Source: Actinospica robiniae DSM 44927
Lineage (GTDB): Bacteria > Actinomycetota > Actinomycetes > Streptomycetales > Catenulisporaceae
Assembly: GCF_000504285.1 (NCBI RefSeq)
Contig: NZ_KI632511.1
Location: 5,376,154-5,440,153 of the forward strand
Length of the DNA: 64,000 nt
Direction of reading: 5' to 3'
The notes beneath the pieces were generated by a model, which searched no databases, had not been told where the DNA came from, and saw nothing but the letters and a program-made list of their open reading frames with translations. Shown one piece after another: positions 18,121-27,026 of the stretch (positions within the stretch are counted from its first letter, which is position 1; each line of letters opens with the position of its first letter). A program made the position numbers and the translations under genes.

Positions 18121-19689
18121 TTACCACTGCCGGCCAGCTTCCTCGAGCTTCTCGTCCGCTTCCGGCCGAGGCCGCACCCTCATGCCCGTGGAGGTGCGCA
18201 GCTCACCGCCGGGCCGCTTGGCCTCGGAGCGCATCGCGCTGACCACGGCCGACCATTCCGGCCGGTTCCACGGGAAGACCATGGGCATGGTCGCCAACGT
18301 GTCGTCCAGGTACGTGGCGTCGACGGCTACGGCCTCGTCCGGCTCCGGCTCCGGCTCCGGCTCTGTCGCGTCCGCCGCGGCGGCGGCCGCTTCCTCCGCC
18401 GCCTCCGCCGCCTCCGCGACCGCCGCCCGCGCGGCGTCCGCCGCCGGCTCCGGCTCGCGCCGGGGCCACGGCACGCACACGAGCGCGACCAGGCCCGCGG
18501 CCAGGTTTCCGGCATCCCAGGCCCAGCCCACCCAGACCAGGCCCCGCGAGGCCATGACCAGGGCGAGGCCGACGGCCACGACCAGGAAGACGGCGTTGCT
18601 CACCAGCATGGCCCGCAGCCGCCGGTGCACCCGCAGCGCGCTGCTCCCCCAGATGTTGAGCGCCACGGCCGCCGCACCCACGGACATCACGCTCAGCAGC
18701 CCCGAGGCGTGCGCCGAGTAGGCCGCGCCGAAGAAGGTCAGCAGCAGGCGGCTGCCGAACGCGAGCACGATCCCCGCCGGGACGACGGCGATCGCCATGA
18801 TCTTGGCGGACCGGCGGAACACCTCGGCCGTGTTGGCCAGGTCGAACGCGGCCTCGGAGAACATCGACTCGCCCACGCCGGAGCTGACGCCGGTCAGCAT
18901 GCTCGAGACCTGGAACGCGATGTAGTAGTACGCCGCGGCGTCCGCGCCGAGCCGCTGGAGCACGATCAGCGGCAGGACCAGCGTCGGCAGCAGACCGATC
19001 AGCGAGGACAGGTAGCTCGCGAACGAGAACTTGTAGTACTTGCGCAGCCCGGTCGCGCGGGTCCTGAAGTCCGGGCGGTACTCGAGCCGCCACCACATCA
19101 GCGTGAGCGAGGCGACGACCGCGATCATGTACCCGCCGCCGGTCGCCCCGACGATGCCCAAGGCGCCGAACCCGACCAGGAAGAGCGGCAGGACGAGCTT
19201 CGCCACGCCCTGGATCACGCCGTCCGCGAGCAGGTTGTACTGCGGGATCCGGGCACTGATGAACACCGTGTCGGTGATCACGTTGAGCGCCGCGCAGACG
19301 CAGAAGCCGACGAAGAGCGCCGAGAGCCCCGGATTGTCGCGCATGAACATGAGCTTCTGGCCGTACCAGGGCAGCCCGAGCAGATAGCCCGAGGCGATGA
19401 CGAAGGCCGCGCCGCCCACGGCGACCAGGGAGAGCGTGATCTGGCTGTTGCGCGTCCGCTGCGGGGCCGGGAATCTGATCAGGGTGCTGTTGAGGCCGCA
19501 CAGGCTCATGTAGGAGATCAGCGAGATCGCCGAGATCAGCGAGGTCGCCAGACCCACCCGGGTGGGGGTGAACAGGTGCGCGACCAGGCGCCAGAACAGC
19601 AGGCCGAGGACGGCGGTCAATCCCGTCGAGGCCATGAGGAAGACGGAGTTCTGCAGCACCTTCATGGTGCCACGGGAGTGCCTGGCCAC
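18121..19689 (-). CDS. Wzx-type polysaccharide flippase with long C-terminal tail
   Basis: This 522-residue MOP-superfamily membrane protein has about 12-14 hydrophobic helices (for example VGLATSLISAISLISYMSL), with charged loops typical of lipid-linked oligosaccharide flippases. After about residue 410 it has an unusual cytoplasmic tail: an Ala/Glu-rich helix-like stretch, an EPEPEPEP run, then a conserved-looking end with TYLDDTLATMPMVFPWNRPE and a basic segment. The GTG at 19689 with GAGG eight bases upstream directly follows the previous stop; ATG 19665 is the alternative. It probably moves the undecaprenyl-linked repeat made by the neighbouring GT4 enzymes. The tail may bind a kinase, polymerase or scaffold. 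Confidence 0.85.
   Translation of the reverse strand: MARHSRGTMKVLQNSVFLMASTGLTAVLGLLFWRLVAHLFTPTRVGLATSLISAISLISYMSLCGLNSTLIRFPAPQRTRNSQITLSLVAVGGAAFVIASGYLLGLPWYGQKLMFMRDNPGLSALFVGFCVCAALNVITDTVFISARIPQYNLLADGVIQGVAKLVLPLFLVGFGALGIVGATGGGYMIAVVASLTLMWWRLEYRPDFRTRATGLRKYYKFSFASYLSSLIGLLPTLVLPLIVLQRLGADAAAYYYIAFQVSSMLTGVSSGVGESMFSEAAFDLANTAEVFRRSAKIMAIAVVPAGIVLAFGSRLLLTFFGAAYSAHASGLLSVMSVGAAAVALNIWGSSALRVHRRLRAMLVSNAVFLVVAVGLALVMASRGLVWVGWAWDAGNLAAGLVALVCVPWPRREPEPAADAARAAVAEAAEAAEEAAAAAADATEPEPEPEPDEAVAVDATYLDDTLATMPMVFPWNRPEWSAVVSAMRSEAKRPGGELRTSTGMRVRPRPEADEKLEEAGRQW
18341..18364 (-). repeat. hexanucleotide repeat coding for EPEPEPEP
   Basis: Four tandem copies of GGCTCC or GGCTCT lie in the flippase tail. 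Copy-number change would stay in frame and only alter linker length. Confidence 0.7.
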
Positions 19690-20151
19690 CTACGTCGCCT
19701 CGGGCGCCCGGTGCACGCGGAGCCGGACGGTCAGGAAGGCCGCGAGGGAGAGCAGGAAGCAGGCCACCGCCGTCGCGCCTTCGGTCGGTACCGCGGCGAA
19801 ATGGGTCAGCCGCGTCGAGATCGTGTACGGATGGGTGATCGAGTTGACGCACAGGTAGAGCCAGACCAGCAGGCAGTACCCCGCCACCGTACGCACCAGC
19901 GCGTTCGCGACGCCACCGCCGCCGCGCCCCGCCGTCAGCACCCGTCCGCCGCCCACTTGCAGCCCTGCCGCACACAGCGCGGAGACCGCGAAACAGAGGC
20001 AGCCGAAGGTGTCGCGGCGCATCGGCACCAACGCCGTGATCGGCGCGCTCAAGTCCGCCGGGCGGAACGCGGCGTAAGCCGCGACGTACAGCCAGCCGAG
20101 GAGCCCGTAGACCATCGCCGTCTCGGCCACCGGGCGGACCGTCAGCTTCAT
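19690..20151 (-). CDS. small membrane protein of unknown function
   Basis: This 153-residue protein has about four hydrophobic segments: MVYGLLGWLYVAAYAAF, FGCLCFAVSALCAAGLQV, VAGYCLLVWLYLCVNSI and GATAVACFLLSLAAFLTVRL. I recognise no family. Its ATG overlaps the stop of the preceding GT4 gene (ATGA), and its stop directly abuts the flippase GTG. Translational coupling to both suggests a structural or regulatory partner of the flippase or polymerase. Confidence 0.75.
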   Translation of the reverse strand: MKLTVRPVAETAMVYGLLGWLYVAAYAAFRPADLSAPITALVPMRRDTFGCLCFAVSALCAAGLQVGGGRVLTAGRGGGGVANALVRTVAGYCLLVWLYLCVNSITHPYTISTRLTHFAAVPTEGATAVACFLLSLAAFLTVRLRVHRAPEAT

Positions 20152-21299
20152 GACACTTCCTCGAGGAGGGAGCGGTAGTGGTGCACCAGGGTATCGACGT
20201 GCTCGGGCCAGGAGAACCGGTCGGCTGCGAAGGCTCTGGCCGCACTGCCCGTGGCGGCGCGCCCCGCCTCGTCGCCGGCGATCCGCGCCAGCGCGTCTCG
20301 GAACTCGTCGGCGTCGCGCGGCACCAGCGTCAGTTCGGTGCCGTCCAGGCCGTAGCGCCGGTAGTCGGGCTCATCCGTCGTGACCACCGGCAAACCCGCG
20401 CTCATCGCCTCCTTGACCACGAGGGTGAACACCTCGCCCGTCGTCGGCAGCGCGAAGATGTCGCAGGCGCGGTAGATCTCCGCCACCGACGCGCTCGGCT
20501 GCCTCCCGAGAAAGTGCACGCCCGGGCGTCCGCCCAGCACCTGCGCGTCACCGCCGCCCACGACGACGAGGTCGTAGCTCTTGTCGGCCGCCGCGAGGAG
20601 CAGGTCGATTCCCTTCTTGGGCACGATCCTGCCCACGAACAGCACCAGAGTCCGATCGAGCGTCAGCCCGTATCTCTCCCGGAGCGCGGATCGCTCGGCC
20701 GGATCGGCGGCGGGCCGGAACATCCGGCCGTCCACGCCGTTCTCGAGCACCGTCACCTTGTCCTCCGCGGCGCCCAGCCGCGCGACGAAGTGCGCCACGT
20801 GCGCGTTTATGGTGAACACGCGGCGAGCCCAGCGCACCAGCGCGCGTTTCGCGACGCCGTAGACGAGTTTCTGTACCAGCCTGACCGCACCTGACGGGTG
20901 GTCGACCATGGCGACGTGCTGGGTGAGCACCAGCGGGGTGCGCAGCAGGATCGACGCGAAGCCCGCGGCCCACGAGGTGAGGTAGAAGCAGTCGTGCACG
21001 TGGACGACGTCCGCCCAGCCGACCCGGCGCAGAGCCCGGGCGAGCAGGCTCGGCGAGAACACGGGGAACGGCACACCGGCGCGCCGCTCCAGCCCGTTCC
21101 AGGCCGCGACCCGTACCACGGTCACGCCGTCCTCGTCCACGGTGCCGCTCTTCTCGCCGCTGGTCAGCACCACCACTTCGTGGCCCAGCTCGACCAGGCG
21201 GACGGCCTCGTCGTGGACCACGTTCTCGATGCCGCCCAGGTGCGGCGGGTAGTAGTGACAGACCATGAGCACCCGTAGGGCCTTCTCCGGCGCTCTCAC
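20148..21299 (-). CDS. GT4-family glycosyltransferase
   Basis: This 383-residue GT-B enzyme has VLMVCHYYPPHLGGIENVVH near the N-terminus, LVLFVGRIVPKKGIDLLL in the donor domain, and TTGEVFTLVVKEAMSAGLPV as the EX7E region. The GTG start at 21299 overlaps the stop of the large upstream membrane-protein gene by four bases, indicating one operon. It likely adds a sugar to the same glycan. Confidence 0.88.
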   Translation of the reverse strand: MRAPEKALRVLMVCHYYPPHLGGIENVVHDEAVRLVELGHEVVVLTSGEKSGTVDEDGVTVVRVAAWNGLERRAGVPFPVFSPSLLARALRRVGWADVVHVHDCFYLTSWAAGFASILLRTPLVLTQHVAMVDHPSGAVRLVQKLVYGVAKRALVRWARRVFTINAHVAHFVARLGAAEDKVTVLENGVDGRMFRPAADPAERSALRERYGLTLDRTLVLFVGRIVPKKGIDLLLAAADKSYDLVVVGGGDAQVLGGRPGVHFLGRQPSASVAEIYRACDIFALPTTGEVFTLVVKEAMSAGLPVVTTDEPDYRRYGLDGTELTLVPRDADEFRDALARIAGDEAGRAATGSAARAFAADRFSWPEHVDTLVHHYRSLLEEVS

Positions 21300-23641
21300 T
21301 GGAATATCTCCACTCCGTCGCTCGAGTAGATCTCGTTGTAGACGCTGTGGAGCAGGGTGATCGGATACCGGTAGGTCACCAGGTCGCCCTGGTAGAAGAT
21401 GGTGGCCTGGTGCTTCTCCACCGTCTGGGCGCCGACGAAGGTGTACGCCTGTTTTTCGAGCAGCGTGGGGTAGAGGTTGTCCGAGATGATGCCGTTGCCC
21501 GCGAGCAGGGTCAGCAGCCGGTTGTACGTGAACTCGTCCGTCTGGATGGAGACTCCACTCGGGTCGGTCCCCTTGGCGATGTGGTCCTCCAGCCAGGTCG
21601 CGCCCTGCTCCTCGGCGACCGTGGGGTCGTAGATGTCGTAGTACTCACCCGAGTTGCTCAGCGACAGCTGCGCCGGATATCCGCCGGTGGCGCGGGGCAC
21701 GACCCCGGTCAGGTCCAGCATCAGCGCCGCGATCACGGCGCAGCAGACCGGTACCGCGCCGCGTTTGAGCCAGCTGAGCAGCCACATCATCCCGACGGCC
21801 ATGACGGGCGCGAAGAAGAAGAAGCCCTGCTGGAAGGCTCGCAGGATGCTGTAGTCCACGGACAGCTGCGGAATCACCGTGACCAGCGCCAGCATCAGCA
21901 GCCCGCCGAAGGTGAGCGTCACCTGGTCCCGGGTCAGGCCGCTCGCCGGCCGGTAGCGCAGCCAGGCCGCGAGCAGGCCGATGAAGATCATCGCCTGCAG
22001 CAGGTAGGCCGCGAAATCGCGCACCAGCCCGTTCGTGCTCTGCACGTCGACCCCGGCCGACTGCAACCGCTTGCCGATGCCGGTGAGCGGGAGGACCGAC
22101 GGCTTCACATAGGACATGTCGTACTGGTCCACCAGCGAAAGCGGCAGTCCGCCCTGCGCGCGCCAGGGTGCCGACTCGGTGATCGAGGCGTCCCGGTACT
22201 GGCCGAGCCGTTGCGCGTCCGACTCGTTCGCGGCGCCGAAGATGCTGTAGGCGGTGCCCGACGAGGCGCTCCCGGAGATCGCGCCGGTCATCTCCTGGAA
22301 CGCGACCGAGACGGTGGAGAGCAACTGGCCCGCGGTACCGGTGACCGGGCCGGCCCAGAAGACCGCGAACGCCGCCACCGGTATCACCATCCACCAGGTG
22401 ATGAAGCTCTTGCCTTCTTCCCGCCGACGCGGCCCGCGCGAGCGGGAGCCTGCCGACGACGGCGTCCGGCGTCGGCGTAGCCGTGTGCCGAGCCGCCAGA
22501 CCAGGTCCGCGGCGACGGCCGCGCCCAGGACCAGGACCACCACGTAAGTGGTCGAATAGTGGGCGACCACGAGGCCGGACATGAGCGCCAGGAAGGCGAT
22601 CCGGCGCCGGCGCACGCTCGGCCCGGAGTCCGTCACGAGCAGCATCGCGCCGCCCAACATGACGAACGCGACTTCCTGCCGGCCCTCGTACGGCATGTCG
22701 GTGAAGTAGGTCGGGAACATCACGAAGAACAGGGCCGAGAGGACGGCGACCCGGTGCCCGGCGACGTGGCGCGCGGCCCGGAAGATCATCAGCGGGCAGG
22801 TGGCGAACAGCACCGGCAGGAGCGCCTTGAAGAAGTACTCGCCCGGGATCGCGGTCAGCCTGACCATCTCGACCGGCAGCAGAGTGATGCTCAGGCAGGC
22901 GTTGTAGGCGTCCGAGAAGGACCGGACATCCCAGTGCGCGCCGCTGAGCGCGAGAGAGAAGTACCCGTACTCCTTCTGGATGTCGTGCCCTGTCACCAGC
23001 CATCCGCGCAACGAGGTCAGCAACAGCAGAGCGAGCGAGCCGCAGTAGACGCCGATCTCCGTCGCCTCGAGCGAGAACTGCTCTCTGACGAACACCAGGA
23101 CCAGCAGGACCGTGACACACAGGAAGGCGGCGATGCTGACGTGGTCGCTGAACCCGTTGTTCAGCCGGACCGGCCCGGCCACGGCCAAGACCAGGGCGAG
23201 CAGCCCCAGCGCGGTCACGATCTTCACGCCGCCGGCGCCGAGGCTCCACGGCTCGAAGTCCTCCGACCGCGCCTCCGGCAGCGCCGCACCCAGCACCAGT
23301 ACGGTGGCCGCCGCGGTCACCAGGATCGGCACCTTGGTCAGCGGGTGTTCGTCGCCCAGCAGCGGGGAGATCTCGTTGAGGCCGAACATCGCGGCCAGAT
23401 CCGTCATGAGACCGAAGCCCAGCGCGATCAGACCAGCCGACTCCCGGGTGGTCACGACACGCGTGGCACAGCCGTACCAGATCGCCACCGGGGCGCCGAA
23501 GATCAGCCACAGGCCCTCGGAATCGCGCAGCCACAGTTCGGCCGGCCCGAACGCCTCGGCCAGGAACGCCAGGGTGGTGGCGATCAGCACCCACTGCCGC
23601 GCCCGCAACTCCAAGGGGCCGGCCGACCGCGGAAGCCTCAC
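21296..23641 (-). CDS. large multi-pass membrane protein, DUF2206-like
   Basis: This 781-residue protein has roughly 14-16 hydrophobic helices followed by an extracellular C-terminal part of about 140 residues (after LMLDLTGVVPRATGGYPAQ). The layout of an acidic extracellular loop after early helices, FPTYFTDMPYEGRQEVAFV in the middle and a soluble C-terminus fits GT-C-like or polymerase-like proteins annotated as DUF2206. I infer a polyprenyl-sugar-dependent transferase or a Wzy-like polymerase, but no catalytic motif proves this. GTG 23641 has GAGG seven bases upstream. It is the second gene of the minus-strand run starting at 24459. Confidence 0.7.
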   Translation of the reverse strand: MRLPRSAGPLELRARQWVLIATTLAFLAEAFGPAELWLRDSEGLWLIFGAPVAIWYGCATRVVTTRESAGLIALGFGLMTDLAAMFGLNEISPLLGDEHPLTKVPILVTAAATVLVLGAALPEARSEDFEPWSLGAGGVKIVTALGLLALVLAVAGPVRLNNGFSDHVSIAAFLCVTVLLVLVFVREQFSLEATEIGVYCGSLALLLLTSLRGWLVTGHDIQKEYGYFSLALSGAHWDVRSFSDAYNACLSITLLPVEMVRLTAIPGEYFFKALLPVLFATCPLMIFRAARHVAGHRVAVLSALFFVMFPTYFTDMPYEGRQEVAFVMLGGAMLLVTDSGPSVRRRRIAFLALMSGLVVAHYSTTYVVVLVLGAAVAADLVWRLGTRLRRRRTPSSAGSRSRGPRRREEGKSFITWWMVIPVAAFAVFWAGPVTGTAGQLLSTVSVAFQEMTGAISGSASSGTAYSIFGAANESDAQRLGQYRDASITESAPWRAQGGLPLSLVDQYDMSYVKPSVLPLTGIGKRLQSAGVDVQSTNGLVRDFAAYLLQAMIFIGLLAAWLRYRPASGLTRDQVTLTFGGLLMLALVTVIPQLSVDYSILRAFQQGFFFFAPVMAVGMMWLLSWLKRGAVPVCCAVIAALMLDLTGVVPRATGGYPAQLSLSNSGEYYDIYDPTVAEEQGATWLEDHIAKGTDPSGVSIQTDEFTYNRLLTLLAGNGIISDNLYPTLLEKQAYTFVGAQTVEKHQATIFYQGDLVTYRYPITLLHSVYNEIYSSDGVEIFQ

Positions 23642-23736
23642 GCGTATACCTCAGGATGCTGCATGGATCGGATGTCCCGACTTTCTACGGTCCCGTACGC
23701 ACCGAGACGGCTCGACGCGGGCGGAAGATGGAGCGG

Positions 23737-24459
23737 TCAGTACGCCGTCGCGGTGGGAATCGGGTTCCCGGCGATGCGGTAGTGCAGGGTCTGCCCGTCG
23801 GCTCCGGCCAGGCTCACCCAGACTACTTCGGGGTCTTTCGGCAGGAGGACGTCGAGCACTGTCTTGACCACGGTGCCCCGCGCGGTCACCTTGGCCGAGA
23901 GAGTCGGGCCGGTGGACCCGGAGCCGGTGACCAGCCACGCCTTGACCGTGAAGGTCGTCGTGCCGCTCGCGTGCGGATCGAGGGCCAGCGGCACGTGCAG
24001 CACCGCGCCGTCCACGGTGGGATCGGCGGTGAAGTAGATCGCCGGAGCAGGGCTCGACATCCGCGTGAAGGACTGTCGCAGAACCGTTCGCACCGCCGGG
24101 ATCCGGCCGATGCCGAACAGGAGCGCGACCACGAGGGCCGCGGCCGTGGCGCCGAAGACCCGCCTGCGACGGCGTTCCCTGCGCGCCCGGGACGGAGCCT
24201 TCGAACCGCGCGATCTCACCGCGCCCGGATCCGGATCAGGATCGGAGCGCACGTCCGTCTCGGACGGTGCATCCGGGCTCGATGACGCCTCCGTCTCGGA
24301 GGGCGCTTGCGCCGCCGACTCGGCGTCAGAATCCCTGCCTGCGGCCGGATCCGTCTCAGCGGGTGCGTCCGGGTGCGGCGGATCGTCGGGGTCGGACTTC
24401 GACGGCCTCGAACGCGAGCGCGTGCTCGCATGGCCGTCGACGCCGTCACCAGTGGACAT
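23737..24459 (-). CDS. single-pass membrane protein with disordered cytoplasmic head
   Basis: This 240-residue protein has about 95 N-terminal residues rich in Asp, Pro, Ser and Glu, then a basic patch (RARRERRRRR), one membrane helix (VFGATAAALVVALLFGIG) and about 120 extracellular residues with a beta-rich look. There is no known domain I recognise. ATG 24459 has GGAGG nine bases upstream. It opens the run that continues into the DUF2206-like protein and the glycosyltransferases, 95 nt apart. It could be an envelope scaffold, chain-length factor or kinase substrate. Confidence 0.72.
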   Translation of the reverse strand: MSTGDGVDGHASTRSRSRPSKSDPDDPPHPDAPAETDPAAGRDSDAESAAQAPSETEASSSPDAPSETDVRSDPDPDPGAVRSRGSKAPSRARRERRRRRVFGATAAALVVALLFGIGRIPAVRTVLRQSFTRMSSPAPAIYFTADPTVDGAVLHVPLALDPHASGTTTFTVKAWLVTGSGSTGPTLSAKVTARGTVVKTVLDVLLPKDPEVVWVSLAGADGQTLHYRIAGNPIPTATAY

Positions 24460-24803
24460 TCCGCGCTGCCTCCGTCGGGGTCGGGACCACTGCCCGGACC
24501 GCCGGAATGTCGTCCACCTCGCGGTGGGCCGGAATCAGTGTCGACAGCGTCTTCAAGGCAACCCCCAATGCTGAACCGGTACCGGGCCCGCACGGCACAT
24601 CTCGGGCTCGACCCCGCATATGCCGGTACGTCAGGGGGCGTCCGCGAGTCGCCGAACACGCCGGAAGCCGCGTTCCAGCCCCCCGGAGGCCAAATACTAC
24701 CAGTGACGGCCGCTATCGAACCCTGATCCCAGGCGTCTAACACGTAGCGGAACCGCAACGGCGAGGCGTCCGGGGGGTGCCCGATCCCGTTGTGCCGGGA
24801 GGG
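24460..24803. other. non-coding gap between the LamG kinase and the membrane-protein run
   Basis: No convincing gene is seen. A minus-strand TAGTAT at 24694-24699 could be the -10 box for the 240-residue protein's operon, giving a leader of about 225 nt, but its -35 match is poor. No strong terminator is visible after the kinase gene. Confidence 0.4.
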
Positions 24804-26747
24804 CTATCCGAGCCCGCCGACCTCGTCGGAGCTCAGGGCCTTGTTCCAGACCTGAACGTCCGAGAGCGACCCGTCCAGCCAGTTCGACTCCCCGCCGTCG
24901 GCGAGGCCGCTGCCGATGCTGAGCTTGCCGCCGGCCAGCCAGTCGGTCGCGTGCACCGAAGTGCCCTGCAGCTGACGGTTGACATAGAGCGACATCACGT
25001 GCGACCTGCCGTCATAGGTCGCGATGATGTGGTACCAGGTCGTCTTGACCGGGGCCGAATGCGACAGGACCGCGTCGACCGAGGCCAGGTCGGAATCGGA
25101 CTGCGGCATGTCGAAGGCCCACCGGTTGGCCGTCGGGTCGTACTCGATCGCGGCGCCTTCGACCTTCGTGCCGCGCTGCGCGACCACGGTCTGCCAGCCG
25201 CTCGAGGTGGAGGTGGGGCCCTGCATGGTCACCCAGACGCCGATGCTGAAGCTCTGCGTGGTGTTGACGATCGGCCCGTCGACGAGGACTTCGGATCCGG
25301 TCACCCCGTGCAGCCCGACCGAGCCGGTACCGTCCGTCAGCACCGTCCACTTGACGTCGGTGGCCACGCCGTCTCGATGACCCACCGTGTCGTGCGCGGT
25401 CCCGGTCATCAGCCAGGTGTCGAGCAGCGGTCCCGCCGCCGCGACCGCGGTGGCGCTCGCGCTCGCGGAGGCGGACGGAGACTTCGAGGCGCCCCCGCCG
25501 CCCGCGGCGGCCGGGTTGGATCCGCCCTGCGTGGCGAACACCAAGGCCGTGCCCACCGCCGCCGCGGCCACGACGCAGGACACGGTGATCCACAGCTTCC
25601 TGTTCCCGCGCCCCCGCTTGACCGTCGGCAGCGAGGTGAACGGACCCTGCGACATCGACAGCGGCGGCATCGAACCGGACCCGTCGAACGCCCGGGGGTC
25701 CGGCTGCGCGACGGGCGGCAGCTGCTGCGGGTTGTTCCAAGCGGAGATCCCCGGCTGCGACTGACCGCCGGCCGCGTACGCCGCCGCGTCCACCGGCGTT
25801 CCGGCGGCACGCGCGGTGTAGCCCAGCATCATGGTGTTGCTCGGCACCCGGGCGGCCGGCGGCATCGAGCCGGAGCCCACGGCGCCCTGGGGCCACACGC
25901 CCGGCCCGACCGTCCCGGCTCCGCCGAACTCGGAGAGCAGGGTGAAGAACCAGCCGCCGAGGGTGACCGTGTCCGGGCGATGCGCCGGATTCTTCGCCAG
26001 CAGACGCTGGATCAGCGGCCACATGTCGGCGGGGATCGCCGGGTGCGGCTGCGGCTCGGCGTTGATGTGCTGCTGCAGGATCTGCGCGTAGTGGTCGCCG
26101 GTGAACGGGACCGTCCCGGTGAGCAGTTCGTACACGCAGATGCCGAGCGCGTAGACGTCCGCGGCCGCGCCCGCGTCGTTGCCGGTCAGCAGCTCGGGCG
26201 CGAGGTAGTGCGGCGTGCCGACCACGGAGTTGACCGCGGTCAGCCGGGTGCTGCCGGCCAGCAGGGCGATGCCGAAGTCGGCCAGCCTGGCGTCCCCGGT
26301 GCGCGCGTCGAGCAGGATGTTGGCGGGCTTGAGATCGCGGTGCACGATCCCGGCCGCGTGGATCGCGGCGAGCGCCTGGCAGACCTCGTATCCGATCCGG
26401 CACACCTGCGCCGGGCCGAGCGGGCCGCTGTCCTGCAGCAGCCGGTTCGCGTCAGTGCCCTGAACCAGGTCGAGCACCAGGCCGAGCCGGTCGCGTTCCG
26501 CCACCAGGTCCCTGATCTCGACCAGGTGCGGGTGGTGCACGCCGGTCAGCACCGCGCGTTCCTGCAGGAACCGCGCCACCAGCTCGCGGTCCTGGCTGAG
26601 GTTGTCCGCGAGCATCTTCACCGCGATGGCCTCGCCGGATTCGATGTTGCGCCCCCGCCATACCGTCCCCATGCCCCCGCTGCCGATGCGCTCCTCGAGC
26701 AGGTACACGCTACCGAGCCGCAGCCCGGCCCCCACCTCGTCGCTCAC
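24804..26747 (-). CDS. membrane Ser/Thr protein kinase with extracellular LamG-like domain
   Basis: This 647-residue kinase has a complete Hanks-type domain (about 15-270): Gly loop IGSGGMGTVW, Lys44 in IAVKML, HRDLKPAN at 136, DFG at 157, and APE at 183. A Pro-rich juxtamembrane linker, a membrane helix at about 385-406 and a Ser/Ala linker follow. The extracellular 200 residues resemble a concanavalin-A/LamG fold (TQSFSIGVWVTMQG, then ISLYVN-like MSLYVNRQLQGTSVH, then WLDGSLSDVQVWNKALS). PASTA repeats, the usual muropeptide sensors, are absent. LamG folds often bind glycans, so it may sense a surface polysaccharide. The GTG at 26747 has GGAG seven bases upstream. It is in its own unit between the ABC exporter and the glycosyltransferase run. 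Confidence 0.9.
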   Translation of the reverse strand: MSDEVGAGLRLGSVYLLEERIGSGGMGTVWRGRNIESGEAIAVKMLADNLSQDRELVARFLQERAVLTGVHHPHLVEIRDLVAERDRLGLVLDLVQGTDANRLLQDSGPLGPAQVCRIGYEVCQALAAIHAAGIVHRDLKPANILLDARTGDARLADFGIALLAGSTRLTAVNSVVGTPHYLAPELLTGNDAGAAADVYALGICVYELLTGTVPFTGDHYAQILQQHINAEPQPHPAIPADMWPLIQRLLAKNPAHRPDTVTLGGWFFTLLSEFGGAGTVGPGVWPQGAVGSGSMPPAARVPSNTMMLGYTARAAGTPVDAAAYAAGGQSQPGISAWNNPQQLPPVAQPDPRAFDGSGSMPPLSMSQGPFTSLPTVKRGRGNRKLWITVSCVVAAAAVGTALVFATQGGSNPAAAGGGGASKSPSASASASATAVAAAGPLLDTWLMTGTAHDTVGHRDGVATDVKWTVLTDGTGSVGLHGVTGSEVLVDGPIVNTTQSFSIGVWVTMQGPTSTSSGWQTVVAQRGTKVEGAAIEYDPTANRWAFDMPQSDSDLASVDAVLSHSAPVKTTWYHIIATYDGRSHVMSLYVNRQLQGTSVHATDWLAGGKLSIGSGLADGGESNWLDGSLSDVQVWNKALSSDEVGGLG

Positions 26748-26790
26748 CCGTCGACTCCGCTCCCAACCGGCCTACCGATGACTGTCCGCA

Positions 26791-26796
26791 ATTCTA
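26791..26796 (-). promoter_or_regulatory. -10 box of the LamG kinase gene
   Basis: TAGAAT on the minus strand matches the consensus closely and lies about 45 nt before the GTG. No good -35 partner is visible. Confidence 0.45.
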
Positions 26797-26927
26797 GCGC
26801 AGGCAAAGGAAATTCGGACACCGGGTGCGAGCCTCAGGGTTCGAATACGGCCCGGCCCACCAGCCAGAACGGCGGGCTCGGGCGCGGCCACGGTGACGCT
26901 CCGGTACGCGTCGGGCGCCGAGAACGC

Positions 26928-26965
26928 CGCGTGCCCCGCCTCCCACCGGGAGAACGGGGCACGCG
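26928..26965. terminator. hairpin downstream of the ABC exporter genes
   Basis: An 11-bp stem (26928-26938 with 26955-26965) encloses a second 5-bp stem. It lies beyond the smaller hairpin at 27004-27023 and before the kinase promoter, and would insulate the two units. Confidence 0.55.
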
Positions 26966-27003
26966 CGTACGGGCGATACCGGCCGGGCCCGGCCGCGCCG
27001 GCA

Positions 27004-27023
27004 CGGCGGGCGCGAGCCCGCCG
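27004..27023 (-). terminator. hairpin right after the ABC ATPase gene
   Basis: CGGCGGGC and GCCCGCCG pair around a 4-nt loop, starting 3 nt after the stop. Confidence 0.5.
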
Positions 27024-27026
27024 GCT

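Noticed and set aside
18341-18364. Phase-variation switch in the flippase
   Set aside because: The repeat unit is six bases, so copy changes stay in frame and cannot switch the gene off.
24216-24758. Overlapping frames upstream of the 240-residue membrane protein on both strands
   Set aside because: They are shadows in a Ser/Pro/Arg-rich stretch with no start signals or conserved features.
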